From Gemmatimonadota bacterium (lineage in GTDB: Bacteria; Gemmatimonadota; Gemmatimonadetes; Longimicrobiales; Gaopeijiaceae), in contig JAJDNI010000105.1 of the NCBI GenBank assembly GCA_022340755.1, positions 1-61,105 of the forward strand: 61,105 nt of DNA, written 5' to 3'. Made by a program: the position numbers and the translations under genes. Shown here in pieces: positions 26,804 to 34,335 of the stretch. The stretch's first letter is position 1, and each line of letters opens with the position of its first letter. The notes under the pieces were generated by a model, which was not told the origin of the DNA, searched no databases, and saw only the letters and a program-made list of their open reading frames with translations.

Positions 26804-27894
26804 CCCCACCGCAGATTGCGGTCTTCGTATCGCCTCACGGGTTCGGGCACGCCGCCCGGGCCTCGGCGGCGATGGAGGCCCTCCACCGACTCTCAGGCGC
26901 GCGCTTCGAGCTCTTCACGTCGAGCCCGCGTTGGTTCTACGACGAGTCGGTGCAGGGCCTCTACCGGTATTACGAGGTCGTCACCGACGTCGGCTTCCGT
27001 CAGCGCTCGGCCCTGGTGCACGACGTGGGCGCCACCGCCGAGGCCCTCTCGGCCCTCGTTCCCTTCGACGACGAGCTGGTGGACGGCTTGGCTCTGGAGG
27101 TGAAGCGGGCGGAGTGCCGTGCGGTCCTCTGTGACATCGCTCCCCTGGGGATCGCCGTGGCGGAGCGGGCCGGACTCCCCTCCGTCCTGGTGGAGAACTT
27201 CACCTGGCCCTGGCTCTACGAGCCCCATTTCGAGGAAGCCCCGGCCCTCGTCGCCATCTCCCGGGAGCTGGAGGACTGGTTCCGCCGGGCCACCGTCCAC
27301 GTGCAGACGGAGCCCCTGTGCCTCAGGGACGAGGGAACGGATCTCCATGTGCCGCCCATCGGCCGGCGGGTACGCCGGAGCCGGGAGGACGTCCGCGCCG
27401 CCATGGGCGTGGACGTGAACGCGCCCATGGTGGTCCTCACCATGGGGGGCATGCCGGAGGATCTCCCCTTCCTGGAACGCCTCGGGGTGTGGCCGGGGAT
27501 CACCTTCGTGGTCACCGGGGTGGATCGGACGGGGGTGGAGGGGAACGTACACGCTTTCGACAACGCCACCCGCATCTACATGCCCGATCTGGTGCACGCC
27601 GCCGACGGCGTGGTGGCGAAGCTCGGGTACAGCACCATCGCGGAGGTGTGGCGGGAAGGGCGGCCCATGGCGTACGTCACCCGGGAGGACTCCCGGGAGA
27701 CGGAGCCGGTGCGGGAGTGGGTGCAGCGGGAGATGACCGGCTTCGAGATCCCCGGGCGGGACTTCGCCGGCGGCGCGTGGATTGGCCGGATACCGGACCT
27801 GCTGGCGCTTCCGAGTGGGGCCCGGGACGGGGAGGTTCGGGAGGGCGGGGCGGACGCCGTGGCCCGGGTGGTGCTGGAGCTCCTGCGCGGCTAG
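26800..27894 (+). CDS. GT-B-like glycosyltransferase-family protein with probable CTG start
   Basis: A 364-residue protein if read from CTG 26800. The opening [15 protein letters not shown] is the conserved first strand and loop of GT-B-like proteins related to the N-terminal half of bacterial L-arabinokinases. [13 protein letters not shown] and the later [21 protein letters not shown] (donor-binding region, like MurG/UGT) agree. The first ordinary start, ATG 26872, would delete that strand and motif. No ATG, GTG or TTG occurs between the upstream stop and 26872, while CTG 26800 overlaps the previous stop as CTGA with GGGGAAGG upstream. Substrate unknown. Its TAG overlaps the stop of the convergent lactate-permease fusion gene. 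Confidence 0.72.
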   Translation: MTPPQIAVFVSPHGFGHAARASAAMEALHRLSGARFELFTSSPRWFYDESVQGLYRYYEVVTDVGFRQRSALVHDVGATAEALSALVPFDDELVDGLALEVKRAECRAVLCDIAPLGIAVAERAGLPSVLVENFTWPWLYEPHFEEAPALVAISRELEDWFRRATVHVQTEPLCLRDEGTDLHVPPIGRRVRRSREDVRAAMGVDVNAPMVVLTMGGMPEDLPFLERLGVWPGITFVVTGVDRTGVEGNVHAFDNATRIYMPDLVHAADGVVAKLGYSTIAEVWREGRPMAYVTREDSRETEPVREWVQREMTGFEIPGRDFAGGAWIGRIPDLLALPSGARDGEVREGGADAVARVVLELLRG

Positions 27895-30371
27895 GACCCT
27901 CCTGGTTCGCCCGACGTGTCCGGCCGTTGGGTGCGCACGACGTAGGCACCGGCGGCGTCCACCAGCACCGAGACGTCCCCGCTCCGGCCCGTGATCAGGA
28001 CCGTCCGACCGGGAGCCGCGTAGACTCGCGGCGTCTCTGGGTCGAGGTCCGCCGTTGTCACCGGGACCACAACCACCTCAGGGCTCAGGCGTGCCAGCCA
28101 CGCCTCGGTGGGAACGGTGGGATCTCCGTGGTGGGGCGCCTTGAGGACGTCCACGTCCGGGAGGGAATCCTCCACCAGCATGGCGTCCACTTCCTCCCGT
28201 TGGCTGTCCCCGGTGAGGAGGGCGCGGAAGCGCCCCCGCCGCACCAGAAGGATGAGGCTCCGGTTGTTCTGCGCGGTGTCTCTCCCGGCGGGGGGCATGA
28301 CGTCGATGACGGCGTCTTCCAGGCGCACCGACGTGCGGGGTGCATGCTCCACCGGGATGTCCAGGGTGTCCAGCGCGGCGCTCACCTGCTCCTCCGCCTG
28401 CGATCGCAGCTGGGTGCCGTTATCGATGTAGCGGCGGACCGGCATCGCGCCGAGGACGGCGCCGGCGGACCCGATGTGGTCGCCGTGCTCGTGGCTGGCG
28501 ATGAAGGCCTGGAGAGAGTCCACCCCCAGGTCCCGGAGGCGGCCCGCGATGTCGTTGGCCGGGTTGCCCGCGTCCACGAGAACGGCCTGGGCGCCCTGGC
28601 GGATGAGGATGGCGTCGGCCCTGCCCACGTCCAGGAAACGCACCTCCAGGGAGTCGGGGGACGGCGCCGCGGCCGTCGCGGCCATGAGGCGATCCTTCAC
28701 CCCGACAACCCGCACGGCCACCAGCCCCAGGACCCCGATGACCGCCAGGTAGTAGAGGGTGGGCAGGATCGTCTTGCGCAGCGTGGAGCCCTCCCGTCCC
28801 AGGAGCCCCACGGTCGCCGACGCCGCCACCACGTTGTGGATGGCGATCATGTTGCCCGCGGCCGCGCCCACCGCCTGGAGGGCCACGATCATCACGGTGG
28901 ACATGGCCAGGCGCTGCGCCACGCCGAACTGAAAGGCGGAGAACATGAGGTTGCTTACCGTGTTCGAGCCGGCGATGAAGGCACCCAGCGCGCCGGTGCA
29001 CCCCGCGAACAACGGCCAGACGCGTCCCACGTTGCCCGCCACCCACTCGGCCATGGCGATGGGCATGGAGAGCATGCCGGCGCCGTTCACGTCGGAGTTG
29101 ATGTAGACCCGCACCATGGGCACGGTGAACACCAGCACGATGCCGGCGCCGGCCAGGACCTTCGTGGAGGAGCGCACCGCGTCGGCCAGGGCCCGTGGCT
29201 GCATCCGGTGGAGGAGCGCCGTGGCGGCGACCACGACGATGAGGATGAAGCCCGGGAGGTAGAGCGGCGTCGTGGACGCCGAGATGCCGGTCCCCAGGAT
29301 GTCGCTCCACCCCAGGGAGAGCGCCTTCAGCCAAGCGCCCAGGGGCAGGGACGGAAGGCGCGTGAGGACCAGGAGGATTCCCACGAGCATGTAGGGCGCC
29401 CACGCCGAAGCCGTGGAGAGGCGCCTCCCCTCCGGCACGTCGGCCATCTCCTCCTCGAGGCCGCTCACCCAGTCGGACTGCCACGACGCGCGGGGAGGGA
29501 AGTCCCACGTGTCCCGGGGGATGAGAAAGCCGCGCCGGGCCGCGGCCACCACGATGACGAGACCGACGGGCGCGCCGAGCAGTGAGGGGAATTCGGGACC
29601 CAGAAAGGTGCCGAAGAGGACGTAGGGTACGGTGAAGGCCAGGCCGCCGAAGAGGGTGAAGGGCACGATCCGGAGCCCTTCGGTCCACGAGCGGTTGGCG
29701 CCGAAGAAGCGCGTCATCATGATCACCATGAACGTGGGCATGAGGACGCCGGCCGCGGCGTGCAGGAGCACGGCCTTGGCCGTGACGAGGCGGAGGAAGT
29801 CCATCATGGTGAGGCCGGCGCCCGCCAGCTGGGCCTGGAAGTCCGCGCCGCCGAGTCCACCCTGAACCCCCACCAGGATGGGCGTGCCCACCGCGCCGAA
29901 AGTGACCGGGGTGCTCTGCACCATCATGCCCAGCATCACCGCGGCGGCCGCGGGGAAGCCCAGGGCGACCATCAGAGGCGCCGTAACCGCGGCGGGGGTA
30001 CCGAAGCCCGCCGAGCCCTCGATGAAGGACCCGAACAGCCAGCACACGATGACGACCTGGACCCGGCGGTCGTCGCTGATGCCGTGGAAGCTCCTCCGGA
30101 TGGCCGCGACGCCCCCCGAGCGCTCCAGCGTGTGCAGCAGGAGGATGGCGCCGAAGATGATGAACAGGAGGTCGAAGGTCAGGAAGAGCCCCTGGATGGA
30201 CGCGGCGGCGACGCGGGACGGGCTCATGCGCCACACGCCCATGCCCACCCCCACGGCCGCCAGGTAGGCCGCGGGCATGGCGTGCTTTGCGGGTACGCGG
30301 AATCCCACGAGCAGCGTCCCGCCGATGGCGATGGGAAGAAGGGCCAGGAACGCCAGGGCGCCGAGGCTCAA
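27891..30371 (-). CDS. lctP: L-lactate permease (LctP family) fused to a metallo-beta-lactamase domain
   Basis: One uninterrupted 826-residue reading frame. Residues 1-556 are a full LctP-type lactate/proton permease with about 13 membrane spans: [27 protein letters not shown] (115-140), [15 protein letters not shown] (464-478) and a final span [20 protein letters not shown]. After a short Ala/Ser/Pro linker (563-573), residues 574-812 form an MBL domain like that of Com[29 protein letters not shown] (HxHxDH, 627-632), LTGDS (D722) and APHHGD (H747/H748). The metal site looks intact. The TTG start at 30371 overlaps the TGA of the DUF2461 gene. Permeases of this family normally end at the last span, so the fusion is unusual; a lost stop codon or assembly error is the alternative. 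Confidence 0.82.
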   Translation of the reverse strand: MSLGALAFLALLPIAIGGTLLVGFRVPAKHAMPAAYLAAVGVGMGVWRMSPSRVAAASIQGLFLTFDLLFIIFGAILLLHTLERSGGVAAIRRSFHGISDDRRVQVVIVCWLFGSFIEGSAGFGTPAAVTAPLMVALGFPAAAAVMLGMMVQSTPVTFGAVGTPILVGVQGGLGGADFQAQLAGAGLTMMDFLRLVTAKAVLLHAAAGVLMPTFMVIMMTRFFGANRSWTEGLRIVPFTLFGGLAFTVPYVLFGTFLGPEFPSLLGAPVGLVIVVAAARRGFLIPRDTWDFPPRASWQSDWVSGLEEEMADVPEGRRLSTASAWAPYMLVGILLVLTRLPSLPLGAWLKALSLGWSDILGTGISASTTPLYLPGFILIVVVAATALLHRMQPRALADAVRSSTKVLAGAGIVLVFTVPMVRVYINSDVNGAGMLSMPIAMAEWVAGNVGRVWPLFAGCTGALGAFIAGSNTVSNLMFSAFQFGVAQRLAMSTVMIVALQAVGAAAGNMIAIHNVVAASATVGLLGREGSTLRKTILPTLYYLAVIGVLGLVAVRVVGVKDRLMAATAAAPSPDSLEVRFLDVGRADAILIRQGAQAVLVDAGNPANDIAGRLRDLGVDSLQAFIASHEHGDHIGSAGAVLGAMPVRRYIDNGTQLRSQAEEQVSAALDTLDIPVEHAPRTSVRLEDAVIDVMPPAGRDTAQNNRSLILLVRRGRFRALLTGDSQREEVDAMLVEDSLPDVDVLKAPHHGDPTVPTEAWLARLSPEVVVVPVTTADLDPETPRVYAAPGRTVLITGRSGDVSVLVDAAGAYVVRTQRPDTSGEPGGS

Positions 30372-31045
30372 AACGGCACCCCCACCGCCTTGCAGAGGAA
30401 CTCCATGAACGGCGTGCCCGCGACGAAGAGCTTCGCCAGCTCCTTCGGCAGGTCGGGGCTGGTGACGAGGGAGTCCGGAAGCGGGCACCCGGCGATGAAG
30501 TCCTTCCACTTCAGATCTTCCACCAAGGGATGCTCCGGATCGAAGCCGCGGGGCGCGCGGGAGATCCGCTCGCCGCTCATCTCGAAGGCGGACGCGAACT
30601 TCCGGTTTCGCGAAGCCTTCTTCCAGGCCGCCGGATCCTCGACGATGAGCTCACGGATCGCGCCGAGGGAACGGGAGTCCGGGTGCCAGAGCCCGATCCC
30701 CGTGAAGCACTCCCCGGGCTCGATGTGGAAGTAGTATCCCGGGGCGTGCACGTCCCTGCCGACGTCGTGTCGGAACTGGATGCCGACGTGTGTCTTGAAC
30801 GGGCTCTTGTCCTTCGCGAAGCGCGTGTCCCGGTAGATGCGGAAGAGGGATCGCGGGCCGGCGCTGAAGTGCGGGCTGATCTTCTTGAGAAGGGAAGCGA
30901 AGTCTTCGATGAACCGCAGCGCCGGGACCTTCACGTGGTCCTCGTACCGGCTCTTGTTGGCGGCGAACCACCCGCGGTCGTTGTGCGCCTTCAGGTCCTT
31001 GATGAACCGGAGGGTGTCCTTCGTGAAGTACGGCTCTCCTGCCAC
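30368..31045 (-). CDS. DUF2461 family protein
   Basis: A 225-residue soluble protein of the DUF2461 family, of unknown biochemical function. Recognised from [29 protein letters not shown] at the N-terminus, [25 protein letters not shown] mid-protein, and [21 protein letters not shown]. The KSPFKTH and GIGLW motifs are the most conserved of the family. GTG 31045 is supported by AAGGAG six bases upstream. Its TGA overlaps the TTG start of the lactate-permease fusion gene, so the two are probably translated together, which is not a known association. Confidence 0.85.
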   Translation of the reverse strand: MAGEPYFTKDTLRFIKDLKAHNDRGWFAANKSRYEDHVKVPALRFIEDFASLLKKISPHFSAGPRSLFRIYRDTRFAKDKSPFKTHVGIQFRHDVGRDVHAPGYYFHIEPGECFTGIGLWHPDSRSLGAIRELIVEDPAAWKKASRNRKFASAFEMSGERISRAPRGFDPEHPLVEDLKWKDFIAGCPLPDSLVTSPDLPKELAKLFVAGTPFMEFLCKAVGVPF

Positions 31046-31172
31046 GGTTCGCTCCTTCCCGTGCCGGTGTGGAGGAAGCAATTGGCGGGCTGGGACGGCG
31101 CGCGACAAGGGTGGGCCGTATCATGCTCTTCCCGTCACCGTACGGGAGGACCTTCATGCCCCGTGCCGGGAT

Positions 31173-31331
31173 GTGGAGTACCACGAGGCGTGGACGCCGC
31201 CCACCGGCGCTTCGGACAACGCGGACTCAGTGGCGTCGCTGTTCGAGGTCGCTCGCATCCTCGAGACCCTCGGCGTGAAGCGCCGCCGGACTATCCGGGT
31301 CGCGGTCTGGGCGGGGGAAGAAGAAGGTCTA
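31173..31331 (+). pseudogene. Remnant of an M28 metallopeptidase gene
   Basis: A 53-codon stretch encodes YHEAWTPPTGASDNADSVAS and then LFEVARILETLGVKRRRTIRVAVWAGEEEGL. This is the metal-binding core of an M28 peptidase: the Asp of TGASDNA, then the helix ARILxxLGVKxRRTIR, then the catalytic W-x-GEEEG. Neither the N-terminal part nor the C-terminal half (LLGS..., second His and Asp) can be found in any frame around it. The remnant lies on the plus strand opposite the 3' end of the radical SAM gene and before the DUF2461 start. It is a decayed relic, and its similarity to the intact M28 genes in this window is at motif level only. Confidence 0.7.
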
Positions 31332-32772
31332 CGGCTGGTATGCTCAGGGGAACGCGGCGGCCATGCGCGACGGGAAGATCCCGAGAGCGCCGGCGAGCTG
31401 AGGGCGCGCCGTATCTGCCGAAGCCGGCAAGCACCGTCTCCAGCATTGGTCTCAATCTGGCCACCCGCCGGCTCCGGATGATCCAGTCCCAGAACGGCTC
31501 CATCTTCTTCCAGCCGGCCGCGTACGCCACATGGCGCACGGTTCCTGTAAGGGACCCCTTGGTTGCCGCCCCGCGCAGGATCGAGCGCCAGGCGTAGAAC
31601 TCCCGGTAGGCCCACCGGTATCCCTCGACGAGTCGCTCAGGGCTCATGCGGGCAGGTCGGTACACCGCATGCCGCGTGTCGTAAAGGCTCCAATCGTCGT
31701 GGAGGAGGCGCCCCGCCGACCGCATGCGCGTGTAGAGGGCTGTGCCGGGATACGGGGTGAGGACGTGGAACGTCGCGGTCTCGATCCCATGGTCCACGGC
31801 CCACGCAACGGTGCGCTCGAAGACCGAGTCGTCGTCTCCATCCATGCCGAAGACGAAGCTCCCGTTCACCATGACCCCGAGGTCGTGCAGCCGACGGATG
31901 GCCGCCCCGTAGTCGCGCCCGAGGTTGTGAGGCTTCCGCTGCTCGCGGAGGTTGTCCGGACTCAACGTCTCGAACCCGACAAAGAGGCTCCGCAGGCCTG
32001 CCTCCACGGCCTTCTCCATCAGGCCCGGACGGAGGACGGAGGCCACGGTTCCCGCCGCCTGCCACAGACGCCCCATGTCCCGCATGCCGTCGAAGAGGGA
32101 GGAAGCAAAGGGGACGTTTCCGAAAAGATGGTCGTCCAGGAAGTAGAGGTGACGCCCCGCGAGGCGCTCGATCTCGGACAGCGCCGCATCCACGGTCTGC
32201 GTATAGAATCCCTTTCCGCCCTCGAAGAAGGCGTCCTTGTAGCAGAAGTCGCAGGCGTGGGGACAGCCGCGGGACACCACGAGGGAGTTGGGGACGAGGT
32301 AGAGGTGTCGCTTGACGAGATCGCGTCGGACGCGCGGAAGCCGGTCCAGCGAGCGGGTGACCGATCGGTAGAGGGGGGCCGGACGACCCGCCCGGAAGTC
32401 CCTCAGGAAGGCGGGCCAGGTGTCCTCTCCCGGTCCGAGGAAGATCGTGTCGGCGTGCCGCATCGCCTCGTCGGGCAGGGAGGTGACATGGAGGCCGCCG
32501 AGGGCGACGTACACACCCCTGGCGCGATAGTGGTCGGCGATCCGATAGGCCCGGAAGGCGGAGGTGATGTAGACCTGGATGACGACCAGGTCGGGGTCGT
32601 CATCCAGATCGAGGCCTTCGACGTGCTCGTCCTGGAGCACCACCTCGTCGCCGTCGTCCAGGAATCCGGCGAGCGTCGCGAGGCCCAGGGGAGGGAAGAG
32701 GGAGTACTTGATGGGTCGAAAGAACGGGCTCCACGCCTCGGTGAGTGCGGGCAGGATCATCTTGACGCGCAT
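31291..32772 (-). CDS. B12-binding-domain radical SAM protein
   Basis: A 493-residue enzyme. The N-terminal cobalamin-binding-like domain (1-130) includes QDEHVEG, matching the DxHxxG cobalt-ligand pattern, and LGGLHVTSLPDEAM. The radical SAM cluster motif is SRGCPHACDFCYKD (C170, C174, C177). YFLDDHLFGN, GFETLSP and VFGMDGDD follow the usual B12-rSAM order. These enzymes carry out methylations or rearrangements on unactivated carbons; the substrate is unknown. ATG 32772 has GGGAGG five bases upstream. The last 40 or so residues are low-complexity Arg/Pro-rich and overlap the M28 relic on the other strand, so the original stop may have lain earlier. Confidence 0.85.
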   Translation of the reverse strand: MRVKMILPALTEAWSPFFRPIKYSLFPPLGLATLAGFLDDGDEVVLQDEHVEGLDLDDDPDLVVIQVYITSAFRAYRIADHYRARGVYVALGGLHVTSLPDEAMRHADTIFLGPGEDTWPAFLRDFRAGRPAPLYRSVTRSLDRLPRVRRDLVKRHLYLVPNSLVVSRGCPHACDFCYKDAFFEGGKGFYTQTVDAALSEIERLAGRHLYFLDDHLFGNVPFASSLFDGMRDMGRLWQAAGTVASVLRPGLMEKAVEAGLRSLFVGFETLSPDNLREQRKPHNLGRDYGAAIRRLHDLGVMVNGSFVFGMDGDDDSVFERTVAWAVDHGIETATFHVLTPYPGTALYTRMRSAGRLLHDDWSLYDTRHAVYRPARMSPERLVEGYRWAYREFYAWRSILRGAATKGSLTGTVRHVAYAAGWKKMEPFWDWIIRSRRVARLRPMLETVLAGFGRYGAPSARRRSRDLPVAHGRRVPLSIPAVDLLLPPPRPRPG

Positions 32773-32888
32773 CGGGGCCTCCCGGCCGGGGTCGCCTGTT
32801 CGTAGAGTACTTTGTGTTGCAGAGTAACGTTCGCGGATCCGCCTGCAACGTCAATGGGTCAGTGGATGAGCGGGGTTCGGCGCCAGCG

Positions 32889-33542
32889 TCAGGGGTAAAG
32901 TCGCTGCGCCTTCCAGCTGTCGCCGGCTCGGTCGAAGACGAGGCGCTCGTGGAGGCGATCGGCCTTTCCCTGCCAGAACTCGATGCGTGTCGGCCGGACC
33001 AGATATCCACCCCAGAAGGGGGGAAGGGGCACGTCGCCACCGGAGAAGTCGTCGTGGTAGTGGCGGAACCGCTCCTCCAACTCACTCCGGTTCGGGAGGG
33101 CCTCGCTCTGCTTCGACGCCCAGGCCCCGATTCGGCTCCCGCGGGCCCGGGTGGCGAAGTAGCGCTCACTCTCCTCCTGGCTCACGCGCTCGGCGCGCCC
33201 CTCGATGCGGATCTGTCGTTCCAGGACGCGCCAGTGAAAGCACAGGGCCACCGGCGGGTTGGCCTCCATCTCCACTGCCTTCCGGCTCTCATAGTTCGTG
33301 TAGAAGACGAAGCCCCGCTCGTCGACGGTCTTGAGGAGCACCATGCGCACCGACGGTACGCCGTCCGGCGTGGCCGTGGCCAGCGACATGCTCTCGGGCA
33401 GGAAGATCCCGGATTCCCGGGCGGCGTCGAACCACTCGCGGAAGAGCTCCATGGGATCGCGCTCCGCCGCGGCCTCCGGGATGCCGACGACGACGCCCTT
33501 GCCCAGGGTCTTGATGGTGCGGCCGAACGACTTCAGGGACAT
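32889..33542 (-). CDS. pdxH: Pyridoxamine 5'-phosphate oxidase
   Basis: A 217-residue FMN enzyme that oxidises pyridoxamine or pyridoxine 5'-phosphate to pyridoxal 5'-phosphate, the last step of vitamin B6 salvage. DPMELFREWFDAA, PSVRMVLLKTVDERGFVFYTNYESRKA (FMN contacts), and WGGYLVRPTRIEFWQGKADRLHERL are the family signature, with the closing RLYP invariant. Length matches E. coli PdxH (218). It serves PLP enzymes such as the tryptophanase and aminotransferase in this window. It is transcribed away from the copper operon. Confidence 0.94.
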   Translation of the reverse strand: MSLKSFGRTIKTLGKGVVVGIPEAAAERDPMELFREWFDAARESGIFLPESMSLATATPDGVPSVRMVLLKTVDERGFVFYTNYESRKAVEMEANPPVALCFHWRVLERQIRIEGRAERVSQEESERYFATRARGSRIGAWASKQSEALPNRSELEERFRHYHDDFSGGDVPLPPFWGGYLVRPTRIEFWQGKADRLHERLVFDRAGDSWKAQRLYP

Positions 33543-33624
33543 GCGCTTCCTCTTGGTGGAAAAGACGTTCGAAGATCGCAGCCCTGGCGCGGAGGGGGCA
33601 ACGCCGGCCGGCCCGATCCACCCC

Positions 33625-33653
33625 TTGTGTTACTCGAGGAGGCCCACGATAAT
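33625..33653 (+). promoter_or_regulatory. Promoter of the csoR-copZ-copA operon
   Basis: TTGTGT (33625-33630) and GATAAT (33648-33653) are exactly 17 bases apart; the -10 matches five of six consensus bases. Transcription would start near 33660, immediately before the G/C palindrome assigned as the CsoR operator. Confidence 0.55.
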
Positions 33654-33660
33654 AGAGACG

Positions 33661-33688
33661 TGACCCCCTCCCCCCTGGGGGGGGATAA
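33661..33688. promoter_or_regulatory. Probable CsoR operator (G/C-rich palindrome)
   Basis: The sequence reads TGACCCCCTCCCCCC then TGGGGGGGGATAA, a C-run/G-run dyad flanked by AT-containing ends. This is the form of known CsoR and RcnR sites (for example the M. tuberculosis csoR operator with CCACCCCC-AGTG-GGGTGGG). It begins at the expected transcription start and lies 18 bases before the csoR ATG. Confidence 0.6.
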
Positions 33689-33705
33689 CGGGGAGAGACC
33701 CGAAG

Positions 33706-33984
33706 ATGACCGACGACCGCACGGAAGACATCGTCCGGCGCCTGAAGAGCGTCGAAGGGCACGTCCGGGGGATCGGACGGATGGTGGAGGAAGGCGCGTA
33801 CTGCGTCGATGTGGTGAACCAGATCCTGGCGGTACAGCGGGCCCTGAAGAAGGTCAGCTCGTTGGTCCTGGACCGGCACCTGCACTCCTGCGTGACGCAC
33901 GCCATCGAGGGCACGGACGCCGCGGCGAAGGAGCGCGTCCTTGGAGAGCTCCTGGAGGTCTTCGAGGCGACGGGCAAGACGTGA
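33706..33984 (+). CDS. csoR: Copper-sensing repressor CsoR
   Basis: A 92-residue all-helical regulator of the CsoR/RcnR (DUF156) family. RRLKSVEGHVRGIGRMVEEGAYCVDVVNQI gives the DNA-contact helix and the first Cys ligand. HLHSCVTHAI supplies the His and second Cys, so the Cu(I) triad C-H-C of CsoR is intact. Apo-CsoR binds the operator; Cu(I) binding releases it and induces the operon. The gene lies directly upstream of copZ and copA and behind a matching palindrome, so autoregulation is likely. Its stop TGA is overlapped by a GTG that is in frame with copZ. Confidence 0.92.
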   Translation: MTDDRTEDIVRRLKSVEGHVRGIGRMVEEGAYCVDVVNQILAVQRALKKVSSLVLDRHLHSCVTHAIEGTDAAAKERVLGELLEVFEATGKT

Positions 33985-34022
33985 CGGCTACGAGAACGAT
34001 CGAAATGAGGAGCAAGACGAAA

Positions 34023-34232
34023 ATGACGACGAAGACGGTGACGGTGCCGAACATCAGCTGCGGCCACTGCGTGGCGACCATCGAGCGCGAGGTGGGCGAG
34101 GTGAATGGTGTGTCGGACGTCAAGGCCGAGCAGGCCACGAAGCAGGTCACGATCTCATGGGATCCCGACGCCACCGATTGGGTGGTCATCGAGGATACGA
34201 TGAAAGAGATCAATTACCCGCCGAGCGCGTAG
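34023..34232 (+). CDS. copZ: Copper chaperone CopZ (heavy-metal-associated domain)
   Basis: A 69-residue single HMA domain that carries Cu(I) in the cytoplasm and delivers it to CopA and CsoR. The metal loop is [12 protein letters not shown] (CxxC), followed by [15 protein letters not shown] and the closing I..INYPPS of the ferredoxin-like fold. ATG 34023 has GAGGAG about ten bases upstream. An in-frame GTG at 33981, overlapping the csoR stop as GTGA, would add 14 residues and is an alternative given how common such overlaps are here. Confidence 0.9.
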   Translation: MTTKTVTVPNISCGHCVATIEREVGEVNGVSDVKAEQATKQVTISWDPDATDWVVIEDTMKEINYPPSA

Positions 34233-34335
34233 CGGCGACCCGCGTCCGGGTTGGCGAGGACGGATCCCGACAAGTCGGGCGTCGGTGCGAGATGAAGACG
34301 AAAAGCCGGAACACGAACGGCCGAAGAAGGAAGCG

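Noticed and set aside
24506..26809. A 767-codon minus-strand frame opposite the creatininase and COG2403 genes
   Set aside because: Composition is His/Arg/Val-rich without motifs; both plus-strand genes are well supported.
27318..29585. A 755-codon plus-strand frame across the GT-B gene and lactate-permease fusion
   Set aside because: It is a shadow frame with low-complexity Arg/Gly/His sequence and no recognisable domain.
33540..33660. Extension of copZ far upstream across pdxH and csoR in an open frame
   Set aside because: The frame is open by GC bias only. CopZ is complete from 34023, or from 33981 at most.
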